A stretch of 37,627 bases of DNA from G013214665 sp964649815 (lineage in GTDB: Bacteria; Pseudomonadota; Alphaproteobacteria; Rhodobacterales; Rhodobacteraceae): the NCBI GenBank assembly GCA_964649815.1, contig CAZYQC010000031.1, forward strand, positions 1 through 37,627, written 5' to 3'. This document shows, piece after piece, positions 25,689 through 33,374 of the stretch. The number at the start of each line of letters is the position of its first letter. The first letter of the stretch is position 1. The notes under the pieces are model-generated. The model was given only the letters and a program-made list of their open reading frames with translations, ran no database searches and was not told the DNA's origin. The translations under genes and the position numbers were made by a program.

Positions 25689-26571
25689 CCGCGCCCCGCA
25701 GCTTTAGCTTGTTGCGCGCTTCTTGCGGGGTCAGGACACGCCCGCCCATTCGCTCGATGATTTCGCGCGCACGGCTGACCAATTGCCCATTGGTCGCGAG
25801 GACGCCGCGTTCGAGATAGATGTTATCCTCCAACCCCACGCGCACGTTTCCACCAAGTGACACCGCAGCAGCGGCCATCGGCATTTGCCCGCGACCGATC
25901 CCAAAGCTTGCCCAACTGGCGCCTGCAGGCAGTTGCGCTTTCATCGCGGCCATTGTTTCGACGGTTTGGTCTGCGCCCCAGGGAATCCCCAGACACAATT
26001 GGAACATCGGCGGTGCGTCGATAAGGCCTTCGTCCACCATCGCCTTTGCAAACCGGATATGGCCAAGGTCAAAGACCTCAAGCTCGGGCTTTACGCCCCA
26101 TTCCTGAACCAACGCTGCCATGCGCCGCAGGGTGGGCGGCGTCGAGATATAGATCATGTCGGTGTCGGAAAAGTTCAGCGTGCCGCAATCAAGCGAACAG
26201 ATCTCTGGCATGCAATCTTTGATATGTGCCAGACGATCTTCTGGTCCGATCATGTCCGTACCGGGACCGGGCATCGTGGGGTTGGCCGGATCCGGTATCC
26301 AATCGCCACCCATCCCGGCCGTGATGTTGATCACCACGTCCGTGTCGCTTTCCCGAATACGGTCAACAATTTCCTTGAAGAGTGCTGGGTCGCGCGAGCC
26401 CTGACCTGTCTCGGGATCGCGGGCGTGGATATGCGCGGCCGAAGCGCCAGCCTGCGCTGCTTCGATCGCGGCGTCGGCGATCTCTTTCGGGGTGACGGGT
26501 ACGTGTGGGCTTTTGCCGGTGGTGTCGCCAGCGCCTGTCACTGCACAGGTCAACACAACTTCGTAGTTCAT
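25681..26571 (-). CDS. Beta-keto acid cleavage enzyme (BKACE, DUF849), probably 3-dehydrocarnitine cleavage
   Basis: 296 residues. The zinc-binding HxH is present (AAHIHARDPETG, H47 and H49), with the third ligand probably E248 in RVGLEDN. BKACEs condense a beta-keto acid with acetyl-CoA, giving acetoacetate and a new acyl-CoA. With an L-carnitine-dehydrogenase-like gene nearby, the expected substrate is 3-dehydrocarnitine, yielding glycine-betainyl-CoA. First gene of the large minus-strand operon, divergent from a GATase1-AraC regulator. Other BKACE substrates cannot be excluded on sequence alone. Confidence 0.9.
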   Translation of the reverse strand: MNYEVVLTCAVTGAGDTTGKSPHVPVTPKEIADAAIEAAQAGASAAHIHARDPETGQGSRDPALFKEIVDRIRESDTDVVINITAGMGGDWIPDPANPTMPGPGTDMIGPEDRLAHIKDCMPEICSLDCGTLNFSDTDMIYISTPPTLRRMAALVQEWGVKPELEVFDLGHIRFAKAMVDEGLIDAPPMFQLCLGIPWGADQTVETMAAMKAQLPAGASWASFGIGRGQMPMAAAAVSLGGNVRVGLEDNIYLERGVLATNGQLVSRAREIIERMGGRVLTPQEARNKLKLRGADG

Positions 26572-26690
26572 CTTCAGGACCCCCTTTTCGCTTAGATTGA
26601 AGGCCGAATGATGCAGAAAGATGTCGATTATCCGTCACAGATATCGCTAGTATGGCGAAAAATCGCACCAAACTACGGTGGGGAGAACAG
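26572..26690. promoter_or_regulatory. Divergent promoter region, BKACE operon / AraC regulator
   Basis: 119 nt between the BKACE ATG and the chosen AraC start. It must hold promoters in both directions, but I cannot assign -10/-35 boxes with confidence. TTTTCGC (26585-26591) and GCGAAAA (26655-26661) are inverted but 63 nt apart. Expected to contain the regulator's binding site. Confidence 0.4.
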
Positions 26691-27761
26691 ATGCAAATCG
26701 ACGTCACTGCGCCCATGCCGCGGGCCGTTCATCACGCTGTCTTTGTCGTGGTGCCGCGGTTCAATCTGACCACGCTGATCACGATGATCGAGACGATGCG
26801 GATTGCCAATTATTTGGCGCCAGAGCCTATATTTTCTTGGGATATTACCTCCTTTGATGGGCCTGACATCGTTGCCAGCAACGGCATCAAAGCAACCGTC
26901 ACTTCGGACCATCAAAGCGTGGGACCGGCCACTTATGTCTTTGTTCTGGGAAGCTGGGGAACCGAGCATTACGACAACCCCAGCCTGGTGGCGTGGCTGC
27001 GAAAACGGGCGCGGGCGGGCGAATCTGTCTGCGGGGTGGAATTGGGCAGCTATATCGTCGCCAAGGCGGGTCTACTGGACGGCAAACCCGCGACGATCCA
27101 TTGGTCCTGGCTGAGCGGATTTCGCGAGTCGTTTGATCGTATCGATGTCCGGGAATGCCTTTTTACGATCGACGGCAAAGTCATGACCTGCGCCGGTGGT
27201 TTGGCAGGCGTCGACCTGATGCTTCGGTTGATCGAAGCAACCAGCGACAGCGGGTTTTCTGGCGAAATCGCGGATCAGATGCTGCACCATCCCATCCGTG
27301 ATGCATCGTCATCCCAGCGCAGCACGATGGGGCGAAGCACCGAGACGATGCTGCCGCTGGTCCGAGAAGCAATGACCTTGATCGAAGAGAATATCGAAGA
27401 GCCTTTGACGGTGCCTCAGATCGCCCAACACCTTGGCGTTTCGCAACGGCAGTTGGAGCGGCAGTTCAAGAAACACGTGGGCTGTACGGTGGTTCAGTTC
27501 GGGCTGCTGCGCCGCTTGCAAAATGCGCGCCTTTTGTTGATTTCGACAGACCTCAGCGTCCGCGAAATCGCCACGGCCTCTGGCTTTAATACGCTGTCGC
27601 ATTTCGCGTATTCGTTCGGCAAATTCTTTGCGCGCCGTCCGTCCGAATACCGAGAGGCCTGGCCCGCGAACGAGCCTGCGCCAAGCTGGCCAGGCACGCT
27701 TTCTGACTTTTTGTCTATTTTGCGGGATATGCCCGGCTCATCTCAGCCGCCGCGCGATTGA
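26691..27761 (+). CDS. GlxA-type AraC family regulator with GATase1-like domain (CdhR-like)
   Basis: 356 residues from ATG 26691, which has GGGGAG about 5 nt upstream; an ATG 13 codons earlier lacks a ribosome site. The N-terminal DJ-1/PfpI-like domain (about 15-195) is followed by a C-terminal AraC double helix-turn-helix (PQIAQHLGVSQRQLERQFKK and VREIATASGFNTLSHFAYSF). The carnitine regulator CdhR and the betaine regulator GbdR of Pseudomonas share this architecture. Divergent from BKACE and convergent with the dehydrogenase gene, it is the likely activator of both carnitine-type operons. Its 3' end overlaps the dehydrogenase gene by 19 bp on opposite strands. Confidence 0.9.
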   Translation: MQIDVTAPMPRAVHHAVFVVVPRFNLTTLITMIETMRIANYLAPEPIFSWDITSFDGPDIVASNGIKATVTSDHQSVGPATYVFVLGSWGTEHYDNPSLVAWLRKRARAGESVCGVELGSYIVAKAGLLDGKPATIHWSWLSGFRESFDRIDVRECLFTIDGKVMTCAGGLAGVDLMLRLIEATSDSGFSGEIADQMLHHPIRDASSSQRSTMGRSTETMLPLVREAMTLIEENIEEPLTVPQIAQHLGVSQRQLERQFKKHVGCTVVQFGLLRRLQNARLLLISTDLSVREIATASGFNTLSHFAYSFGKFFARRPSEYREAWPANEPAPSWPGTLSDFLSILRDMPGSSQPPRD

Positions 27762-28693
27762 CGCAACGCATTGAGAACGGCGACAATTTCGCGGTCTCTT
27801 TGTGCGGCCATATCCTCAAAATGCCTGTCCCCCGCAACGGCATTACAGCCGTCTACCATCCTGTCGCGCAGGTCTTTGGTCAGTTCCGGCGCCTCTAGCC
27901 GGGTCCACGGGAGTTTCAGGGCTGGTCCAAACTGATCAAGGTTTGTGGCCATGCCGCCTGCGCCACAGGCGACGTGAAAGGCCATACATTGCCCTTGAGA
28001 CACCATGCGCGGAGCGGGGCCATTCATCAGTGCGATATCGATGTCTTCGGGCGTTGCCTCTCCGTTTGCCACCATGTGCAAGGCTTCGCGCCAGAGCGCT
28101 TCTTGCAAACGCGTTGCGACAAATCCCGGGATTTCCTTTTTCATCATCAAGGGCGCTTTGCCTGCGATTTCATAGAACTTTCCGGCCCAAGCCACCGCCG
28201 CGGGGTCCGTCTTTTGACCGCCAACAATCTCGACCAATGGCAGCAGATATGGCGGGTTGAACGGGTGCCCGATGACACAACGCTCTGGCGTTGCACAGGT
28301 TGCTTGGATGTCGGTCATCATCAGACCAGACGTCGAGGATCCGATGACGACGTCAGCTGGCAGAACCTCTCCCAATGTTTGATACAGCGCTTGCTTAAGC
28401 TCCAACCGTTCTGGCGCGCTTTCCTGAACGAATTGCGCGCCATCTAAAGCGGCGGGCAAGTCAGTGACAATGCGCAATCGATCCAGCGAGGCACCTTCGG
28501 CCAGGCCCAAATCTGTCAGACTTTTCCAAGCGGTGTTCACGATCGCCCAAAAGGCATCTGTTTCGCCAGCATCGTGCAAATAGGCGGTGACGTCGTACCC
28601 ACGGGCCAGAAAATGCGCCGCCCAGCCGCCGCCAATTGGGCCAGCGCCTATGCTGGTGACGCGGGATACAGAGGAAGGATCAGGATACATCAT
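27743..28693 (-). CDS. L-carnitine 3-dehydrogenase-like 3-hydroxyacyl dehydrogenase
   Basis: 316 residues. The NAD-binding GxGxxG is seen in SIGAGPIGGGW (about 14-24), and the catalytic dyad is H143 (GHPFNPPYL) and E155 (PLVEIVGG), the spacing expected for the 3-hydroxyacyl-CoA dehydrogenase fold. L-carnitine dehydrogenases have this single-domain form or a longer one fused to a thioesterase; here there is no thioesterase domain. It would oxidise L-carnitine to 3-dehydrocarnitine for the BKACE at 25681. The start ATG overlaps the CaiD-like gene stop by 4 nt; a second ATG follows directly. Another 3-hydroxy acid could be the substrate, but the BKACE/CdhR-like context supports carnitine. Confidence 0.87.
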   Translation of the reverse strand: MMYPDPSSVSRVTSIGAGPIGGGWAAHFLARGYDVTAYLHDAGETDAFWAIVNTAWKSLTDLGLAEGASLDRLRIVTDLPAALDGAQFVQESAPERLELKQALYQTLGEVLPADVVIGSSTSGLMMTDIQATCATPERCVIGHPFNPPYLLPLVEIVGGQKTDPAAVAWAGKFYEIAGKAPLMMKKEIPGFVATRLQEALWREALHMVANGEATPEDIDIALMNGPAPRMVSQGQCMAFHVACGAGGMATNLDQFGPALKLPWTRLEAPELTKDLRDRMVDGCNAVAGDRHFEDMAAQRDREIVAVLNALRQSRGG

Positions 28694-29493
28694 TCGCCTT
28701 TGAAATTCGGTTCACGCTTTTCGACGAACGCTGCCACGCCTTCTGCGGCATCGTCGGATTTCAGCATTTTGCGGTAAGTCGGCATCGGATCGGTGCGCAT
28801 TTTGTTGAAGGCCAATTCAAGTGGTGCGCACTCGATGGCGCGCTGGACTTCTTTGACCGATTGCATCGCCAAAGGCGCAGACCACGCGATCGACGCAGCC
28901 CATTCACGCGCGGCGTCCATCAGCTGATCTTTCGGAACGACCTTGTTGACCAGCCCGTAATGTGCCGCTTCTTCCGCGCTCATGCGGCGCCCCAACAAGA
29001 ACATTTCCATCGCGATGTTGTGTGGAATCCGTCGAGGCAAGCGCTGTAGGGCGCCTGCGTCGGGCACGATGCCCAGCGGCATTTCAGGCAGTCCAAATTC
29101 GACGTGATCCGCCGCGATAAGAAGATCGCAGGCCATTGCCATTTCAAAGCCGCCCCCGATGGCAAGCCCATTGATGGCGGCGATGACAGGTTTGTTGAGC
29201 GCCCAATTCTCGGTCAAGCCGGTGAAACCGCCAAAGCCGTAGTCATCGGTTTCCCACCAATTGTCCAATTGCATCTCGCCATCGTTGAGCGCTTTGAGGT
29301 CCCAACCGGCGGAAAAGATTTTGTCGCCGCCACCTGTCAGAATGGCGCACCGCAGGTCTTTGTCTTCGTGCAATTCCTGAAATGCCGCTGCGAGGGCTTG
29401 GCTGGTTGGAACGTCAATGGCGTTCACTTTGCCGCGTTCCAGCGTCACTTCGAGGACATGGCCTTCGCGGTGAACTTTTACTCCGTCAGACAT
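28690..29493 (-). CDS. caiD: Crotonobetainyl-CoA hydratase-like enoyl-CoA hydratase (CaiD-like)
   Basis: 267 residues from ATG 29493, with AAGGA upstream. It aligns by eye along its length with E. coli CaiD (for example SAGWDLKA, KPVIAAINGLAIGGGFE, LPEMPLGIVPDAG). Both catalytic glutamates of the crotonase fold are in place, E117 (GGGFEMAMA) and E137 (LPEMPLG). The expected reaction is reversible hydration of crotonobetainyl-CoA to L-carnitinyl-CoA. It lies 4 nt after the monooxygenase stop and overlaps the dehydrogenase start, so hydration and oxidation are coupled in one transcript. Confidence 0.87.
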   Translation of the reverse strand: MSDGVKVHREGHVLEVTLERGKVNAIDVPTSQALAAAFQELHEDKDLRCAILTGGGDKIFSAGWDLKALNDGEMQLDNWWETDDYGFGGFTGLTENWALNKPVIAAINGLAIGGGFEMAMACDLLIAADHVEFGLPEMPLGIVPDAGALQRLPRRIPHNIAMEMFLLGRRMSAEEAAHYGLVNKVVPKDQLMDAAREWAASIAWSAPLAMQSVKEVQRAIECAPLELAFNKMRTDPMPTYRKMLKSDDAAEGVAAFVEKREPNFKGE

Positions 29494-29497
29494 GACC

Positions 29498-30538
29498 TTA
29501 TCCTTCCTGAAATTCTGGGATGACTTCGTCGCAGAACATGCGCAAAGACTTTTGCTGAGCTGCGTGATCAAGACCCATCGAAGCGTAGTAGATGAATTCG
29601 TTCACTCCGAGTTCCTGATATTGCTTAAGTTTCTTGATGACCGTCTCTGGGCTGCCGAACATGAGGTTCTCTTCCAGCATCGCCGGGTCATATTGTTCGC
29701 GGCCTTCGATCTGATCCAACGGCAGGGGGGCTGGGAAGCCGTTGACGACGTCGCCTGCGTTTCGGAACAGGTTTTCGAATTGCGAAAGCAATCGGCGGAT
29801 GGCCTTGATGGCCTGGTCGCGATCCGCCGCGTTGTCGTAAAGGCAAGCGTGCCGCATCAAGGCAAACCTCGGAACCCAGCCGTTGTCCGCCTTTGCAATC
29901 GCTTCGTCCAATTGACGCTTGTAAAGCTCAGCCTCGGAAAAGGGCCGGGTCAGAGGCCAGCAATTCACGTTGCATCGCTCTCGCATCGCGTAATCGTATG
30001 TGATCGGCGACCGGGCCGCGACCCAAACGGGAACTTCTGGCTGCACCGGCTTTGGCACGGATGTTGATGTCGGAAATTGCCAGTATTTCCCATCATGCGC
30101 ATAGTCGCCCTGCCACAACGCCCGCACGGCGGGCAGCATCTCTTGCATATAGCGCCAGCCGTCTGATTGCTTCAAACCGGGCTTCATGCGGTCGAATTCG
30201 CGTTGGTAAGCGCCGGACCCTATCCCGAATTCCAGCCTTCCGCCGCTGATCAAATCTGTGAACGCGGCTTCTCCGGCCAGATTGATCGGATGCCAATAGG
30301 CGGCAGTCGCGACCGCTGTTCCAAGGCGGATTTTGCTGGTTTCCGTCGCCCACCAGGTCAAAAGTTGAAAAGGGTTGGGCGCGATTGTCATCTCCAGCGC
30401 GTGGTGCTCGGCAGACCAAACCAGATCAAACCCGCCGTTTTCGGCAATCTGCACCATTTCAAGAGTATGGCGGGCGACGTCCTGCATATCGAGGCTGTCG
30501 TCGATCCGCTCCATGTTTACGGCCAGTTGGAATTTCAT
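29498..30538 (-). CDS. Luciferase-like (LLM class) flavin-dependent monooxygenase
   Basis: 346 residues from ATG 30538, with GGAGG 6 nt upstream. The bacterial luciferase TIM-barrel signature is clear: GFDLVWSAEHHALEM, RLGTAVATAAYWHP, and GGRLEFGIGSGAYQREFDRM. These enzymes use reduced FMN supplied by a partner reductase to oxygenate a substrate with O2. A flavin reductase domain is encoded 3 kb away in the fusion protein at 33371-35479, the obvious electron source. RutA, which opens uracil, belongs to the same fold, but no specific RutA identity is claimed. The gene sits between an aldehyde dehydrogenase and the CaiD-like gene. Substrate unknown. Confidence 0.92.
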   Translation of the reverse strand: MKFQLAVNMERIDDSLDMQDVARHTLEMVQIAENGGFDLVWSAEHHALEMTIAPNPFQLLTWWATETSKIRLGTAVATAAYWHPINLAGEAAFTDLISGGRLEFGIGSGAYQREFDRMKPGLKQSDGWRYMQEMLPAVRALWQGDYAHDGKYWQFPTSTSVPKPVQPEVPVWVAARSPITYDYAMRERCNVNCWPLTRPFSEAELYKRQLDEAIAKADNGWVPRFALMRHACLYDNAADRDQAIKAIRRLLSQFENLFRNAGDVVNGFPAPLPLDQIEGREQYDPAMLEENLMFGSPETVIKKLKQYQELGVNEFIYYASMGLDHAAQQKSLRMFCDEVIPEFQEG

Positions 30539-30549
30539 CGTCGCCTCCC

Positions 30550-32031
30550 TCAACGCATCACAAACGGATTGGCCATCGGCTCGTCCGACGTGTTCATCCA
30601 CACGGTTTTTGGGCGGGTGTAATCATAGATCGCCTGGAAACCGCTTTCGCGGCCATAGCCTGAACCTTTTATGCCGCCGAATTCTGCGATGGGCGACACC
30701 ACCCGATACGTATTGACCCAAACGATACCTGCGCGAACGGCACTCGCCATGCGCAAGGATCGTGCGCTGTTTGTCGTAAAGATCCCGGCGGCGAGCCCAT
30801 GTTCGGTGTCATTGGCGAGCTGTAGAACTTCGTCCTCGGTTTTGAACCGCTGAACACATAAAACAGGGCCAAACAGCTCTGTGTCGACAATGCGCAAATC
30901 CTGACGCGGGCAATCGATGATGGTCGGTTCAAAATAGAGACCCGTGGCACCATCGGGCTGTTTGCCGCCTGTCAGAACTGTGCCGCCTTCCTCTTGAGCG
31001 AACGCAATTTCGCGTTGGATATGTTCCAACTGGCCTGCAGTGCAAAGCGGACCCATTTGTGTGTCTTCCGCCAGCGGGTCGCCAATCACGATTTGGCGGG
31101 CTTGCACGACCATCTTTTCAAGGAACTCATCCGCGATGTCTTCGTGCAAATAAAGGCGTGACCCCGCTACACAGCTTTGGCCCGTCGCACCAAAAATGCC
31201 AGCGATCGAGGCGTTTACGGCGCTTTCGATATTGGCGTCCTCGAATACGATAAAGGGCGATTTGCCGCCCAACTCCAGCGAAACCTCCGCAAAGTTTCGT
31301 TTTGCGTTCTCCAGCACGTGACGGGCCGCATTTGGACCGCCGGTGAACGACACACGCGCGACCAACGGATGCCCGGTAAGGGCGCGACCGCAGGGTTCAC
31401 CATGTCCCGTCACGATATTGACAACGCCCGGAGGAATGCCGGCTTGTTCGATCAGTTGCCCAAACTCCAGCATTGCAGCACTCGCGTGTTCCGAGGCTTT
31501 GAGAACGACCGTGTTCCCGGCCGCCAATGCCGGCCCAATCTTGACCGCAACCAAAAAGAGCTGTGAGTTCCAGGGAACCACAGCAGCGACAACGCCCAAA
31601 GGTTCGCGTTTGGTAAAGACAAACATATCGGGTTTGTCGATGGGCAGGGTCTCGCCACTCACCTTGTCGGCGCAACCGGCGAAAAAGTGAAAGAACTCGG
31701 CGATGTATTTTGCCTGCCAGCGCGTTTCTTTCAGCATTTTGCCCGTATCGATAGATTCGGTGCGCCCCAACCCTTCGGAATGATCAGCCAGCAGATCGCC
31801 CAGTTTGCGCAGGCATTTGCCCCGTTCTGTCGGCGTCATTTTGGCCCAGGGTCCGTTCAAAAATGCCTCGTGCGCCGCCTCGACGGCGCGATTGATGTCG
31901 TCTTCGGTGGCCTCGGGAACGCGGCTCCACACCTCTGTGGTGGCGGGATTGACGCTGTCAAAAGTACCGCCATCTGACGCGTCCACCCATTCTCCTGCTA
32001 TCAGCATCTGGTAGTCTTTGACGGCTGCCAT
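30550..32031 (-). CDS. NAD(P)-dependent aldehyde dehydrogenase
   Basis: 493 residues, standard ALDH length. Catalytic residues are N154 (VPWN), E253 (SLELGGKSP) and nucleophile C287 (GQSCVAGSRL). It oxidises an aldehyde or semialdehyde to the acid. First gene of the minus-strand unit with the monooxygenase 11 nt downstream, so it probably handles the aldehyde that enzyme produces. In context, possibilities are a semialdehyde after ring or C-N cleavage, or a betaine-type aldehyde such as trimethylaminobutyraldehyde feeding gamma-butyrobetaine. The N-terminal part (GGTFDSVNPATTEV) resembles the HpaE/BetB-like group. Confidence 0.94.
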   Translation of the reverse strand: MAAVKDYQMLIAGEWVDASDGGTFDSVNPATTEVWSRVPEATEDDINRAVEAAHEAFLNGPWAKMTPTERGKCLRKLGDLLADHSEGLGRTESIDTGKMLKETRWQAKYIAEFFHFFAGCADKVSGETLPIDKPDMFVFTKREPLGVVAAVVPWNSQLFLVAVKIGPALAAGNTVVLKASEHASAAMLEFGQLIEQAGIPPGVVNIVTGHGEPCGRALTGHPLVARVSFTGGPNAARHVLENAKRNFAEVSLELGGKSPFIVFEDANIESAVNASIAGIFGATGQSCVAGSRLYLHEDIADEFLEKMVVQARQIVIGDPLAEDTQMGPLCTAGQLEHIQREIAFAQEEGGTVLTGGKQPDGATGLYFEPTIIDCPRQDLRIVDTELFGPVLCVQRFKTEDEVLQLANDTEHGLAAGIFTTNSARSLRMASAVRAGIVWVNTYRVVSPIAEFGGIKGSGYGRESGFQAIYDYTRPKTVWMNTSDEPMANPFVMR

Positions 32032-32085
32032 TGTGCATTCCCCCGTTGTTGGCCCTCCCTATTCATGGCGGCTTTCGCTCGGCAG

Positions 32086-32126
32086 GACTCGGAAAATACG
32101 ACTACGTGCGTCGAAAAATCCGAGTC
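32086..32126. promoter_or_regulatory. 41-bp dyad in the ALDH/RidA divergent promoter, candidate operator
   Basis: Outer arms GACTCGGA (32086-32093) and TCCGAGTC (32119-32126) are exact reverse complements. Inside them CGAC (32099-32102) and GTCG (32110-32113) repeat the symmetry at the same offset, around a 7-nt centre. The dyad is 47 nt from the RidA ATG and 55 nt from the ALDH ATG, nearly midway. Likely binding site for a regulator of both units; no regulator gene is adjacent, so the CdhR-like protein or a distant factor may act here. Confidence 0.6.
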
Positions 32127-32172
32127 TTGTTGGGCATCATGGGTGCAGGCTGCTTTAAACGGAGACGAGAAC

Positions 32173-32574
32173 ATGAGTGACAAAAAACAAGTTATTGGGG
32201 GGCCACTTGTGATCGGTGGGCGCACACTTTCGCTGTCGCGCGCTATTCGCGCTGGCGATTTCGTGTTCCTGACGGGGCAAATTCCGATGCGCGATGGTGT
32301 GCCTATGACCGATGGCACAATCGAGGAACAAACCCGCGCCGTCTTGGACGACATTACAGCCACATTGGCCGAGGCGGGATGCACAAGAGAGGACGTCGTC
32401 AAAGCGATGGTCTGGCTCAGAGATCGCAGCGACTTTCCCGGCTTCAACGAAGTGTACGGGGTGTATTTCCCCGAAGAACCGCCAACACGTTCAGCGGTTG
32501 TGAGCGATCTTTTGGTCGACGCCCGCGTCGAGGTAGAGGTCGTCGCCTATCGCCCGCTGGGGGCCAACGACTAA
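32173..32574 (+). CDS. RidA/YjgF/RutC family enamine/imine deaminase
   Basis: 133 residues from ATG 32173, with GGAGA upstream. Typical RidA features are FLTGQIPM near the N-terminus and the active-site arginine in DARVEVEVVAYRP (R118, with E120). RidA proteins hydrolyse reactive enamines or imines; RutC is the member acting on aminoacrylate in uracil breakdown. The stop overlaps the next ATG (TAATG), so it is tightly coupled to the alpha/beta hydrolase, mirroring the rutC-rutD pairing. Substrate here unknown. Confidence 0.9.
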   Translation: MSDKKQVIGGPLVIGGRTLSLSRAIRAGDFVFLTGQIPMRDGVPMTDGTIEEQTRAVLDDITATLAEAGCTREDVVKAMVWLRDRSDFPGFNEVYGVYFPEEPPTRSAVVSDLLVDARVEVEVVAYRPLGAND

Positions 32575-33374
32575 TGGCCCATGCGCCGGACGGGACCTAT
32601 TACACCATCACCGGGCCCACTGATGGCCCGACGGTGGTGATGATACATGGGCTCGGCCTGAACCACGCATGCTGGCAATTGACGATCCCGTCTTTGTCGG
32701 ATCGCTATCGGGTTCTTGCCTATGACATCTACGGGCACGGCCAAAGCGCGCGGCCACCTGAAAAGCCAAGCTTGCGGATGTTTTCCGACCAATTGCAGCG
32801 CCTTTTGGATCATTGCGATGTCTCGCGCGCAGCGGTCGTGGGGTTTTCGCTGGGTGGCATGATCGCGCGCCGGTTTGCACAAGACGCACCAAGCCGGGCG
32901 AATGCGTTGGTCATATTGCATTCGCCACACAAGCGCACGCAACAGGCGCAAAAGGCCATTCTGCTGCGGGTGGAGCAGGCGCGGCACGAGGGGCCCCAAG
33001 CGACCGTTGAGGCGGCGTTAGAGCGTTGGTTTACGGCGACGTTCCGGCAGTCAAACCCGGATATGATGGACACAGTGCGCCGCTGGGTCTTGGCCAATGA
33101 TCAGGATGTTTATCACACAATTTATCAAGTCCTGGCCGACGGGATCGACGAGATTGTCGAACCAACCACGGCCATCAGCTGTCCGACACTGGTGATGACC
33201 GGCGACGAAGATTACGGCAATGGACCAGAGATGACACAGGCAATCGCCGCCGAAATTCCGGGCGCGCACGCAATCATCCTGCCGGGCCTGCGGCACATGG
33301 CGCTGGCCGAGGATCCCGATGCGGTGAACGTGCCAATACGCGCGTTTCTAGACGGGTTGGACGTCAGCCGATGA
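32574..33374 (+). CDS. Alpha/beta hydrolase
   Basis: 266 residues. Oxyanion segment MIHGLGLNHACW, nucleophile elbow GFSLGG (S92), acid near D213 (TGDEDYG) and H241 (LRHMALAEDPD) form the triad. It resembles 3-oxoadipate enol-lactonase and RutD-type hydrolases. No export signal. Start overlaps the RidA stop and its stop overlaps the fusion gene's start (ATGA). In a Rut-like reading it would cleave the product of the monooxygenase/RidA steps. In a carnitine reading it could supply the missing thioesterase for glycine-betainyl-CoA, although the sequence does not show that. Confidence 0.9.
   Translation: MAHAPDGTYYTITGPTDGPTVVMIHGLGLNHACWQLTIPSLSDRYRVLAYDIYGHGQSARPPEKPSLRMFSDQLQRLLDHCDVSRAAVVGFSLGGMIARRFAQDAPSRANALVILHSPHKRTQQAQKAILLRVEQARHEGPQATVEAALERWFTATFRQSNPDMMDTVRRWVLANDQDVYHTIYQVLADGIDEIVEPTTAISCPTLVMTGDEDYGNGPEMTQAIAAEIPGAHAIILPGLRHMALAEDPDAVNVPIRAFLDGLDVSR

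Noticed and set aside
26585..26661. TTTTCGC / GCGAAAA inverted pair in the BKACE/AraC divergent region
   Set aside because: Arms are 63 nt apart and only 7 bp; such pairs are expected by chance, so not listed as an operator.
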